NCBI GenBank assembly: GCA_014904845.1 | Contig: MU119216.1 | Span: 372,001-436,000 of the forward strand | Source: Acephala macrosclerotiorum | Taxonomy: Eukaryota > Ascomycota > Leotiomycetes > Helotiales > Mollisiaceae | DNA: 64,000 bases | Direction: 5' to 3' | In this document: positions 11,964-25,464 of the stretch, piece after piece | How positions within the stretch are numbered: position 1 is the first letter of the stretch | Layout of the letters: every line of letters starts with the position of its first letter | Made by a program: the position numbers and the translations under genes | Notes under the pieces: generated by a model | Database searches by the model: none | What the model was told of the DNA's origin: nothing | What the model saw: only the letters and a program-made list of their open reading frames with translations

Positions 11964-12777
11964 CTAGATGAGATGCTTTGACCTGTCAATTTATTAGCAT
12001 ACTGCCCCTGATTGCAATCATTCTCGAAATCATACCTAAAGTACGCCCTCAAATAAATGACCTGCCACGCTCCCAATGCAACCAGCATACCCATTGTCCC
12101 AAATGCAAACCACTTTACACGAGTGTTCGTGCTCTCATTCGTGTCTCGGAGCTTCTGTTCTCGAGTCCTCAAGTAATCCATCTCGGCCACAATTTCTGCG
12201 ACCATTTCCTCCATACGCCGTAATTCAGTCTCGACTGGCTTCAGCTTCTCTGTTGCTTGAACGGCAGACCAATCCTTTGCGTCAGCGCCAATGTCGATGT
12301 CGAGTTCAACGTGTCTGAAGGGGTTGCTAACTCCTCTGCCTACAAGGCTGTCAGCATTGTCCAAGAGAGAATTGGGACATTCTTACCTCCAGAGAAAGCG
12401 TTCTCGAAGCAGACATCAAACGATGCATCAGCATGAGATGTGAACGCCATTCTTTGCTCTCCAACAACATCCTTCGGCCGTCCATATTCATTTCCAACCG
12501 CATCCTTGATCTAGAGACCAGAATGTCAGCAAGCACTCACTTCAACCACAATGTCCCAACTCACATGCATATTGACAATCATGCCATCTCCCTTATATCC
12601 ATCCACCGTAGCCGTAACCACCACCAACGTATCCTTCGCGACGAAATTCCTAATACATCTCTTGCCCCTAGCATCTCCAGCAACAAAAGCCTCGATGTCG
12701 AATTTCAGGGCCTCGGCACAGGCAAGAAACAGCAGCAAGCTGCCCAGCATGCGCAAGAAGGATTGCGAGTTTGCCAT
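11964..12777 (-). CDS. ERV25: p24-family ER-Golgi cargo receptor Erv25
   Basis: Model complement(join(11964..11982, 12036..12339, 12387..12510, 12565..12777)), 219 residues; introns 53, 47 and 54 nt. The order is a signal peptide (about 1-23, ending ACAEA), a GOLD domain with two conserved Cys ([15 protein letters not shown]), a coiled coil ([16 protein letters not shown]) followed by [14 protein letters not shown], and one membrane span. A short cytosolic tail YLRAYFRSKHLI holds the aromatic COPII/COPI sorting signal. The last intron is certain because only splicing restores this tail in a 19-nt final exon. For the first intron a second donor (12526 side) was rejected, because the one at 12564 gives the conserved [10 protein letters not shown] directly. 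Erv25 forms p24 complexes with Emp24 in vesicle budding. Confidence 0.95.
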
Positions 12778-13014
12778 GCTGTCGAAATTTGTCGTGTGAG
12801 GATTTCTCGAGTTCAAGATTGGCAGCTTGTCGCGTCAGGGGAGAATATTATCTGGCATTTGGAAAGTGCAGGGATAGGCCAGCCGCACCTCCAAGTTTTA
12901 GCCTGGTCACGTGTGTGGAGTCGCGACGGGTCTGTGAACTTTTGAGGCAGAACCTCGAGAGCAGCTTGTCAACCAACACAGCTCTTTAGCATTTGATCAG
13001 ACCAATCTGCCAAG
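12778..13014. promoter_or_regulatory. short divergent promoter ERV25 / U1C
   Basis: Only 237 bp separate the two divergent start codons, so promoters and 5' UTRs of both genes must share this stretch. Two ATTGG/CCAAT-like and GATCA motifs can be found, but none is compelling. Confidence 0.45.
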
Positions 13015-13876
13015 ATGCCTAAATGTAAGTCTCAGTCTCCCCATTATGTTCATAACGCATGCTAACACTCCTCGCAGTCTTCTGTAAGCTCTAACGGCAC
13101 AAAGTCCAACTTCCTCGAAACTGACCTCTTCCAGGCGACTACTGCGATGTTTACCTCACCCACGACTCCATGAGTGTGCGCAAAGCTCATAACAGCGGTC
13201 GAAACCACCTTCGAAATGTCGTCGATTACTATCAACGTACGCCCACCGTTCCACGAACCTATACATCTACTAACTCTGCCAGAAATCGGCCACGAGAAAG
13301 CCCAGTCTGTCATTGACTCCATCACCTCTTCATATGCTGCAGAAGGACAATCAGCATCGAATCCTATGCTCGGCCAAAACCCAGGTGTAGCTCCCCCACC
13401 TTTCCCTGGTGCTTTCCCGGGCGGTATGTGTCTTCCAAGCTCTGTCTTCTTTCCATAGTAATCTAACATAGCTTTATAGGTATTCCTCCACCATTTGCTG
13501 TTCCTGGAATGCCCGCACCACCGTTTCCTTTCCCACCTCCTGGAGGGCGTGGGATGCCTATGTAAGTGTCCATATCGCTTTGTGTTTGGAGTGTGTCGCT
13601 TTGTGGTGTTGAACTCGAGACATACTTCTCAACTTTCCAAGAATACAAAAGCAGTAAACTAACTTCGAGATTTTGATGAACAGGCCACCATTCCCGGTGC
13701 CCGGTATGCCCATGCCATCTGGTATGCCAAATCTACCAATTCCTCCAAACTTTCAGTTTCCCCTGAATGGATTTCAACCACCTCCGGGTTTTCCAGCCAT
13801 GCCGCCAATGCCAGGTCAAGGACTACCTCAGCCGCCTCCTGGAGCGAATGGACAGCAGAATTTCAAGCGAGATTGA
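13015..13876 (+). CDS. YHC1: U1 small nuclear ribonucleoprotein C
   Basis: Model join(13015..13024, 13078..13083, 13135..13236, 13283..13423, 13480..13561, 13684..13876), 177 residues. The N-terminus [17 protein letters not shown] is the U1-C C2H2 zinc finger (Cys6, Cys9, then the HNSGRNH pair of His), followed by [20 protein letters not shown] and a Pro/Gly/Met-rich tail. U1-C stabilises pairing of U1 snRNA with the 5' splice site. All phases agree. The second exon is just 6 nt (TCTTCT) and codes the FF of the invariant MPKFFC. Five introns (46-122 nt) in a 177-codon gene is dense even for a fungus. Symbol used is that of the yeast orthologue. Confidence 0.94.
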
Positions 13877-14480
13877 ATTAATTAGAGGAGGATTGGAGGA
13901 TGTCGAATGTTGGCAAGGAAGAAAAACCAAGACGAAGTGAGAACGAGCACAGTTGGGACATTAATGGACGGCGTTAATGGTATTCTCATGGCGTTTGGAT
14001 CAAAATGTATACGGAGGCTATATCTAGGCGTATCAAAATGCTTGTGAGTCCACCTCCCAGCACAAGACGAGAGCATGCAGATTGCAAAGTCAGAATTGAA
14101 GCTTATGACAAAACAACAATCACTTTGTTCGCCTTCCAGAAGTTTATCAGTGGCGTTATTGTCTCACTGCCTTTTGGTACCGATATACTATACTATGCAA
14201 TTTTCTGATTGTAATTGTCCCAGATTTCCTGGGTGATTTGTGCTTCTTATTCTTCTCCTCCTCCTAGCCGAGAACGTCAGAGAAAACCAGACAAGGTCAA
14301 GCTTCCCCAACTACCAAAGATACATACACATCGAATTACAATCAATCACCACGACTTATCGACCACTCCAATGCTCAATCATCCCAAGGATCTCCGCCGG
14401 CCTCTATCACAGTTGCACAAACCTGAGCTGGTACTTAACGCTGCATTCAGTTTCTTGGGGTGCTATGACTAGGTTTTCGA
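13877..14480. other. gene-free stretch after U1C
   Basis: About 600 bp with only short open frames; the first part is the U1C 3' UTR. Confidence 0.45.
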
Positions 14481-15710
14481 TCCCACAAATGTCCCAACCA
14501 GTCAAAAACAATCATTCTCGACGATGATAAAATTTTTTACAAGAATATGCTTCCAGAACGAACAGACAAGACTACTGAGTTCCTGGATGCCATTCCATTG
14601 TATGTCTCGGACCCGTGAAACTACCATGCTGCCGATGACAGGAACGAACAGGAACGATTGGTCTTCTTGCTGTATGCTAGAGAATCATGTCTTCAAATCC
14701 TGAAGTTGGTCATGTTACGCATGGGGTATAAAACCAAGTTCGACCTTGAAAATGGCGAGGAGAGACGACGAATCGGGGACAGCGTTCCAGAGAGAAAATT
14801 CTATGCAGTCAAGCTAAAGATAAAATGTAAGAAAGGAGAGGCGTGGCGATACTTCGATAGGTACTTGCCATGTTCAGCAGCCTGCCGAGTGCTTTAAAGT
14901 CTTTAAGTAGAGCTGTTAGCTTTCTAGTAAGAACCTTTAATGAATAAATGCTATACGTTGTAACGAGTTTCAGATAATCTCGGGGCTAAAAGTACAAATG
15001 GTTTAGGGCTTTTTGGCTGCCAAAAATTCTGGCTATGGTCCAGGAACTAGTCAGGCACCTGAACAGATTTCCGAACAGGGGCGAATATGACACGGCATTT
15101 ATTGAGCGAGTTGTATATTGGAGATACATATCTACATGGATCCACCCAGCCTCGTTGCAACTCCGCATTACAACGGCAAGTCGAACTTCACTGAAACCGA
15201 AGGTCTTATGGACGCTGGCATTTATCGATACATTATGCTACCGTAGACCCGCATCTCAGCAAGTTAATTGTCCTGAATCACAAGAACATGACAGGTGTGA
15301 ACAAGAAAGCTGCCGTGAAGAACCGCCAAAACAATTGAACAGGAATTGACCGCGACCACGGTACTTCGTATATGTTCCTTAAGACTCGCGATAGTCCACT
15401 GTTCCCTCTGACAGACTGGTCTTGGCGCAATACTTTGCAGCAATGCCGGTCAAGCTTCGCTTCACATTGGGTAAGCTCGGCAAGTGGTGTCTCGAGGACA
15501 AGGAGAGAGCAATATTGATCTTTGAGTCTCCTATGCCGCGGTGGTATGCCAAGTTAACTGCGTCAAATCACAAAAACATGATGGATGTACAAATGAAAGC
15601 TGCTGCGCGAGAAGCCTACCTTCGAAGGTAAGGTTTGAGGATGAAAGTGAAGTATGGGAACTGATCGGACGCTCTGAGTTCGTGCAAAGCGATTAATAGT
15701 ATCAGATTGT
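14481..15710 (+). pseudogene. relic of a SNF2-like helicase
   Basis: Scattered plus-strand fragments in shifting frames resemble the C-terminal half of fungal SNF2-type helicases. One fragment (about 14658-14890) reads ...GEERRRIGDSVPERK...GEAWRYFDRY. Another (15422-15631) reads KERAILIFESPMPRWYAKL...AAAREAYLRR and continues in a second frame as RFEDESEVWELIGRSEF, the place where a helicase C domain has R..xxxxF(N)D....vLi.S. Stops and frame changes lie between the pieces, so nothing intact remains. Part of the last segment occurs twice (15256-15318 and 15548-15610). The assignment is by motif only and could be wrong in detail. Confidence 0.38.
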
Positions 15711-16295
15711 CAGTGTGGATACACCTTTAGAAAAGACAAGGGCGTGTAAATTGCATCGACAAATATAAAGTTCATTACATAATGAACATCTCTACAGCGC
15801 TAGAGTGATTTCCAGTAGTGTGAAGTTCCGTAGAAAGGAAGAATATTCGGCATCCAAATCGAAAAGATTCGCAACACAAACAGGATAACATCGATGAACA
15901 GATATCTCGATGCAGAATCAGTGCAACGTGTCATTCCGCTATACCTGATAACTCCAATCTATACCCACCACTATTACACAAAGAGTGGAGATGCTATTCA
16001 TTCACGCGCATCTGTCCATACTGCCAATCCCTACCCTACGTCTTATTAAGAGAAAAGGAGAATGGTGTGGGTGCGACATAGTAAGTTTTTCCGGGTATTT
16101 CAACCATCCAGAACAAACGCCACGCTTGGATATTTCCTCTTGCCGCTTGTTCGTAGCCATTTCGATATCTTAGCTTCCAAGTTCTTTCCCTGTTCTTTCC
16201 ACGTCGTATCGTATCATGCCAGTGTCTTGCCAGTCCCCATCCTACCCAGTCCTCATCCCGTCGTTATGGTCATGTAAACCGATGAATTAGGGGCC
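15711..16295. other. intergenic region 3' of SNF1
   Basis: About 585 bp, A/T-rich in part, with only short open frames. Confidence 0.45.
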
Positions 16296-18835
<2,540 letters not shown>

Positions 18836-19879
18836 GGTGGGGGATTGCGGTCTGGGGTTGTTGCTTTTTGGAAGGTTTGTGATGGGGTTGGTTGTTGCGA
18901 GGGATAGGTTACTGCCCCACCAACAATCAAGTACAGAAGACGTCTTCAACACTTTGGAGGTGTGAATGTCCGGAGATTGATTAGGTGTTCAAGATGCTAT
19001 TGTAGTCATCCTGATCTCGAACAAGGAGTTCGACGGCGAGTGTGTTTCTCTTCTTCGTGTCACTTGATGATGCGATGTTCGAAGGCTTGGAGATGTGGTT
19101 GTCTCACGGTGGAGTCTTGGGTCTTGCGAGCTCGCTGGCTCGGACGTCAATAATCGCTGTGCACTTTTTAGCGAAGCTCTAGCTTATTTGTGGGGTAGAA
19201 AGCTGGGTCATACTCCAGGTTTGCCGCCGTTGCTGATTCACGAGAAATTGGCTGGATGCTTCTTTGTTATAAATCAGAAAATTCACTGAGACTTAGGTTC
19301 TAATTATGGCCGAGTTTTGAGTCTACCCTATTTCTCTGAGAGCCTTTCGTTCTTTTTGTTCCCCTGTTGGCTGGCTACGTATCGACCAAGAGGCACCACT
19401 TATTTGCTCCGAGACACGCGGAGTATCTCATGAGGTTGGCTCCATATATTGTACAGCTACAAAGCTGCCTGAACAATACAGTCCACAATCTCTCTTTAAT
19501 GTACGATATATGTACGAAGCATGGTCTTTCAATCTATGTATGGTCCGATATTTCCAACGCAGTATTGCATTTGCCACTGCCATGGACGTCATTGGTTGGA
19601 CAAGATCTCGCTGACCATGCGTAACCTATATGAACCCTTTTTGCAGATGGCTTATGTGCAGTTATGAAGCCTGTTCGTGATACCTATATCACGCGACCGT
19701 GCTGGGAAATGTCATGATTCGGTAGGCGACAATGGCATGAAATCCTCTTGATGGGATCATGTCCACTCATGCCCCTGACGTCTGCAAGGTACCAAACCAT
19801 AATACCCACTGCCCGAGCCTCAACAGCACCTTCATCCCGCCTCAATATGACTTCCACCCAGAGTAATGTTCCCAGCAGC
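18836..19879. other. intergenic region upstream of SNF1
   Basis: About 1.04 kb. The first part must be the SNF1 promoter and leader; the coding frame stays open 117 nt upstream of the chosen ATG, but without another ATG. No other gene seen. Confidence 0.5.
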
Positions 19880-20832
19880 TTATTTTGTCTCCTTCTTCTC
19901 CTCCTCCCTCAACCTCTCAACCAACTTCCCCCTCAAGTAATCACTCAATCCCAATCTATCACACAGTCAGTCAGCAAACCCTCGCCCTCACATCTCATTC
20001 CCCATCTCCAAGTCAGGAAAACTCACATCCCCTCCCTCGTAACAACCCTATAAGTCCCACTCCCCTGCCAATTCCCCCTCACCCCATCTCCATTCCCTCC
20101 CTCCACGAACTCACCCCGTCCATCAACCTCCAAACTCCCAAAGATATCCTCCGGCCACGCAATCCGTCCATAATCCGGCGGAGCCCTCAGATCACTAACG
20201 TGAACCCACCCTCCTCTTCCACCTCCCCCTGCTCCGCCTTGAGAACTTGCTCCTCCTGCTCCATCTCCTGACTTTCCACTGTTTCCGCCGCGGCGTTTCG
20301 GTTGTTGGGGAAAGAACATACCGCCTGAACCGAGGGCGGAACCGGATGTTGATGCGAAGGCTGCGGCTTGTCCTTGTACCAAAGGATCGGAGGGGGCGTG
20401 GAGACGGAGAACATCTTGGAGTATAGAGAGGAAATGGGGATTTTCGGTCAAAGAGTCGGGTGTGGGAGGGATTTTGGTGGTGGTGCCTATTGAGAGTTTT
20501 TGGGTTGGAGGATTCGTTGGCAGAAGAGAAAGGATATGGGAGTTTGAGGAGGAGGGATTTGGGAAGATGTACTGCGTTGTTTTTGTTAGCTGGGTGTGAG
20601 AAGGGGAGAGGGGAAAGGGAGGGATTGACGCACGATGTGGGGGTTTGATGGTAATGTAGATATTGAGCGGACTATACGCTGTATTGAAGACCTCGATGAG
20701 GTTCTGATAGGAGTTGAGATTAACATGGTGGTGGTGTTGTGAGGCTTGAGTTTTGGAGATGCTCCAGAGCTTGAGCTTTATTTTGGGAGCTCGGACGTTG
20801 AGCTTGGTCTGCACGTCATGACCCACATGCAT
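19880..20832 (-). CDS. hypothetical fungal protein with C-terminal WVHVSDLRAPPDYG motif
   Basis: Model complement(join(19880..19955, 20027..20832)), 293 residues; one 71-nt intron joining GI/LGLSDYLR in phase. The N-terminal part (KLNVRAPKIKLKLWSISKT...NSYQNLIEVFNT) is followed by a Pro/Ser/Thr-rich stretch and then HFLSILQDVLRLHAPSDPLVQG. A Gly-rich loop precedes a C-terminal block WVHVSDLRAPPDYGRIAWPEDIFGS, YRVVTREGILGLSDYLRGKLVER and a charged end. Two folded blocks joined by low-complexity linkers suggest a real conserved protein, but no family is recognised. The intron call is supported because it removes a stop and restores a charged helical end. A further intron inside the Pro-rich part was considered, but its length breaks the frame. 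Confidence 0.65.
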
Positions 20833-21343
20833 TGCACAGGCACGAGGCTGACAACTTTTTTTGAATCATACCTACAGAGAAGGCTACCATTTTATGTTAC
20901 TAGAGAATCACAGGGGAGTTTTAGCTTTATGCAGTCAGCGTGGGGGACTTTGGGGACCTGCATTTTCATGGGCTTGGTGCTGGAGCACGCAATGTCCTGA
21001 TTGACTTCGAACTCCACCCCACAGGCACCCCATACATGGAGATTCTGGCCTTGTGACCAAGTGATGAATGTCCCTGAGCTTACCGACATTTCCAAAGCCA
21101 TCCAATGATACTCTCAAGCTTACCTCGAAACCCAGCGAAGGACGAGTACGGTATATAGTCTCACGTGTTGATATCACTCGAAAGTTGAAAGGAAGCTATT
21201 GTCTTGAAATGGTATCGAATTGTCTTGAAGAGCACGCAATCTACGTGGTGCTTCTTTGAGGACCAGGTATGAAAATCATCGCTTGCAGAAAAAGAGCAAT
21301 CCCCTTGCCATCACTCCGAAGTGTACACGCTTGAAATCAGAAT
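20833..21343. other. intergenic region
   Basis: 511 bp between the upstream gene start and the 3' end of glutamine synthetase; no gene seen. Confidence 0.5.
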
Positions 21344-22736
21344 TTATTTCTTGCTCTCAGGCTTCTCCGGCTCAACACTACCGTAGATCTAGAGAATATG
21401 TCAGTATAGTATCCCTAACAAATGGATACAATGAAACGTACTGTCTCCATCATGATACCGGTGACTTGATAGGGATCAGCATTGGAAGCTGGTCGTCTAT
21501 CCTCAAAGTAACCGTAACCCTTGTGACCGCACTCTCTTGGGATACGAATGGAGCAACCACGGTTGGCAACACCATAGGTGAAGCTGTCGATGCTACCAGT
21601 CTCATGTCTGCCGGTAAGACGCATGGTGTTGTCCTCTCCGTAAACCGCAATGTGCTCCTTGTGGCGACCCTCAAGCTTCTTGATGGCAGCCTCAATATAC
21701 TTCATACCACCTGGATTTCGCATCTCCTCGCTGGAGAAGTTGCTGTGAAGACCGGCTCCGTTCCAGTCACCTGGAATTGGCTTGGGGTGGAAGGAGATCT
21801 TGGCACCGAACTCCTCGGCAATGCGGTGGAGAAGGAAACGGGCAAGCCAGAGGTGGTCACCCACTTATCAAATTATTAGCCTGGAACAAAAGACAAGGGG
21901 AAGTGATGCTTACACTCAATACCCTCACAAGGACCGACTTGGAATTCCCATTGAGCTGGCATAACCTCGGCGTTGGTACCAGAAATCTTTACACCAGCGA
22001 ACAAGCAAGCCTTGTAGTGAGCCTCGACGATATCTCGGCAGTAGACCTTGCCAGCACCAACACCACAGTAGTATGGACCTTGTGGACCTGGGAAACCTCC
22101 AACTGGCCAGCCGTATGGCTTGTCAAGCATGTCAAGAAGGGTGTACTCCTGCTCCAGGCCGAACCATGGCTTGTGCTCCTTGTGGGCCTCCATGAGCTTA
22201 GCACACTCGTGGCGGTAGTTGTACTTGTTTGGGGTTCCATCAGGGTCCCAGCACTCGGCGATAACCAAGATGTTGGGAGCACCACGGAATGGGTCGGGGA
22301 AGACGGCAACGGGTCGGAGGTAGACATCGGAGTTGTCTCCGGGGGCTTGACCAGTAGAGCTTCCGTCGAAGTTCCACTCGGGGAGGTCTTCAGGCTTGAA
22401 GATACCGCTCTCTGGGACCTTGGTGAGAGTCTGGAGTGCCACAAGTTAGCTCATCTTTCTTCACTACTTTATCTCTTTGTGGGCGGGGTCACATGCTCAC
22501 CTTTGACTTGGAACGAGTACCACCAGTAGAGTCGATCCAGATGTACCTGGCAGATTATGAGCTTGCCTTCTGTAGCAATTGATCGCAAGATACTTACTCG
22601 GCCATAGCACTGCCCTTCTGGTCGAGAGCCATGTACTTGAGGAGCTAGAAACTGAGTCAGTGGGCTATCGCAGCGGGGCGGTCTCGGCGACAAGGCTCAC
22701 ATTGGCAGTGTACGAGATGGTAGTTGAGGTCGCCAT
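21344..22736 (-). CDS. GLN1: glutamine synthetase
   Basis: Model complement(join(21344..21388, 21442..21863, 21914..22430, 22501..22546, 22598..22644, 22701..22736)), 370 residues. This is a eukaryotic type II enzyme that makes glutamine from glutamate, ammonia and ATP. Diagnostic blocks: [30 protein letters not shown], the Glu pair in [42 protein letters not shown] and [11 protein letters not shown]. The first three exons are very small (36, 47 and 46 nt). Intron 4 (50 nt) must end at an unusual AAG; the CAG further upstream leads straight to a stop. It yields GIE/LGDHLW, where most enzymes have MGDHLW. Possible GATA-factor sites lie 166-212 bp upstream of the ATG. Main entry point of ammonium with NADP-GDH. 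Confidence 0.96.
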
Positions 22737-22901
22737 CTTTGCGGTTTGGGGAGGTTTCTACAGCTGCAGAGATTTGTAGAGGCGCGTATGTGCAAAGAGT
22801 AAGGTGGACAGCCAGAGGTCTGGTTGTTGATGGAAAAAATCAAGACGGAAGATTGGGTCCTCGTCTGTTTATGAAGAGTGCGCTGACCCGCAAGCGAGTG
22901 T

Positions 22902-22957
22902 CGATAAGGATTGGGGGGTTCCTAGCTCGCAGGGGTTCTGATCGATAGCCCGATTGG
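22902..22957. promoter_or_regulatory. possible GATA-factor (AreA-type) sites and CCAAT box upstream of GLN1
   Basis: CGATAA at 22902-22907 and CGATAG at 22943-22948 both fit HGATAR, the site of nitrogen GATA activators. An ATTGG (CCAAT on the minus strand) sits at 22953-22957. They lie 166-222 bp upstream of the start codon. Such short motifs occur by chance; the clustering and the target gene are what make them of note. Confidence 0.4.
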
Positions 22958-25464
22958 CGTGGGACACTTGGGGAGAGAAACAGCGAATAGTGACGGAATG
23001 GGGAGATGCACAGAAAAGCAAATCCTTATTGAGCTACATATGATCATGGTCAAAACTTTTCATTTGCCTCTTTGTCTGTGAATTGGCAGTCTGTTCCCTC
23101 CCTCTGCAAAGTCTTCAAGAGCACACGACGACATTGCGGTAATTACAGTTTTCTGGGCTGAAGAATTGCCCTCATCATGCAGGACACGGCTGCAGCAAGA
23201 CTCGACCCCGGTTGTCCAGATCCCCATCGAAATTCTGGTGATGGGGTACCAGAGATAGAGCTAAGTATCGCAGGCACAAGATTGGGAGATCGACAAGAAG
23301 CAGCTATGTCACCTACGGCCTCGATCTTCGTAATCAAGTCTCCTTCAGATCATGCAGCAACAGAGGGGGAAGGTTGGAAATATCTGAATGTTCCACAGCG
23401 TCAGCGAGGCTGGGGTCGTGCAGTCTCAACCCATGCACCGGATGTCCAGGAATGGGGTCCTCCATGCCTCCCCCACTACGACGCCTCCCGCCAGCAGCAA
23501 CGAATTTTCTTTTCGTAACACCTGCGTTCAGCCACAGAGGAAACGCGAAATCCCACGCAATTCGCAACAACGTCCCTTTATCCTTCCAACATCTTTGTTG
23601 AGAATTGCCATCACCAACGCTTGCGAGTCAACCTTCTCTTTCTTTGACAAATGAAAACATTCTTATTCGTACGGCAGCATCGAGCCCAGGAATCCGAGTC
23701 AAACCTCGCCTGCACTGCGTCGAGCCGAATATTTCTGTGGCTCATGCTCCGCGATAAGGAAAAGCACAGTCCTCATTGGTAGAGAATCGCCCCCTGTGTA
23801 AAGCCCTTTGTAAATGCGCCGCCGCCGCTGTCGGCCTGGGCCTGACAAGAGCGTTAGAACCTCAAGTACGGTCCGTCTTGGGTTTTCTCCATCGTATTTC
23901 TTCAACGACCTTCGTCGGCTTCGCAGCCCGATCATGTGGAACGTCATGCGGCGAAGCTTCGGGTTGTTCGCCGCTTCGTGTGGGAAGACAGCTGGCAGAC
24001 TCGTACTGTACATTCTCGCGAAAAATGCCTCGATCCGATCTCAAACTCCCGTATAAATAGAATACGAGTGTACCAGCCACAGGTCAGCCCTGTAATCCCC
24101 GGATTACTTCTTCTGTTGTACGGGGTATGACCCGATGATTTCCGCATTGCCGCAAGCCGCCTTGATTCCAGTACTTAGCTCGAGTACTTGCATGTCAGAC
24201 TGAGAATTTGGAACAAGTATGTCAAATCTCACCTCATTCTCACGCCCCCAAAGTCCCGGTCGACTGGTTAGCTTTCCGTTCATGTTTTGAATTGTTGAGA
24301 ATGTACTGCTGTCTGAGTAAATGGTTGGTTGCTGTTCCGATGCCGGCATACTTTGCACGACTATAAAACCACCACAGGCCTTGGCAAGCACTGATATTTG
24401 TGTACTGAGGAGATGTAAGGGCCCCTGTAGGATTTCTAGTGTCTGCGTGGAACGCGAGAGCTGGAAAACAGTGGCAAGTAGCCTCAACGGCGTGTGGTTG
24501 TTTTGTTAAGGTTCGGAGTAGCCTTCGTATCCTGTAGCCACTCTCGGTTCAAGATCCGAGTGTGCAAACATATGTGGTGCCGCAGCTCAGGGGCTAGATA
24601 TGATATATCAGACGGACAGTTGCTTCTATATGCAGTCGTGTTTGGCTTCAGCCTCGGTCACTTTGGTGGTTCGAATGTAAACGCGTCGTTGCAGAGGTTG
24701 GTCAGTTGAGAATTGCTTCTTGACCCCTTATGTTGTAATATGAAGAGTCTCGGTGGCTTCGTCGTTTCGTTCACGATATGCCGTCCGTGCAATGATCGTA
24801 CCGCATGCACCTGTATTTTCTCCAGGATCAGGTCATGGATGCCGCCGTAGGAAAATGTTGTGAACCTATCCCAAACACCTGAAACCGCGCCGAAACTAAG
24901 GGCTATAACTTAAGTACCTCTGTGTTCTTTGGAGCACCAGTTTATTCCGCTAGTTGGGCTCATTCGCAGCTCCCAGTAAATCGTGGTGATGGATATCAGC
25001 TACTAGCGCCAAGTAACAAGGAGCAGAATCGACGAAGCACTTGCCTAGAATTTAATCTTAGACGAGACGAAGTCTGCTGGGCTTCAATTGAAGATCTCAA
25101 ACTCTTGTCGAGATAGCTTGAGATGTCGTGATGTTGTATTTGAAGTTTCTCTACGCGTGCAAGCGAAGTCGCCAAATTAGGCGAAGTGACTTCCTCCAGA
25201 GGAAGGCACGACCCCAAATTTAGTTTCTTAAAAGATGTGGGTTAGCCTTAGAGCGCACACTAGCCTCAAGTCAAAGTCAAAGAATACAGTTCTCTTTCAT
25301 ATTGTATATAGGAATATATTTAATGAATAACAGACCAATACAATCCCAACTAAAGAAAGACATTCGGTCTAAGGGGAATCGTTACAAGCCACTCCACAAA
25401 CTCCTCAAAACATCACACCTCTATTCTCAAACGCCAACCCAACCGCTGTATCCATCTAGATCCT
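22958..25464. other. 2.5-kb gene-free region
   Basis: Open frames of up to 127 codons occur on both strands (for example 24104-24487 minus), but they lack ATG starts, recognisable motifs or consistent splice sites. The left part should hold further GLN1 promoter sequence; a third CGATAA is at about 23753. The right end is the 3' flank of the permease gene. Confidence 0.45.

Noticed and set aside
12526..12570. Alternative donor for the first ERV25 intron (GTGAGTGCTTG)
   Set aside because: It would insert VSWDIVVE before the conserved [10 protein letters not shown] block; the other donor matches the family without a gap.
20570..20635. Possible 62-nt intron in the unknown 293-residue protein
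   Set aside because: Consensus sites exist, but removal breaks the frame of the conserved-looking C-terminal part.
24104..24487. 127-codon minus-strand frame
   Set aside because: The frame opens with TTG rather than ATG, shows no motif and has no splice support.
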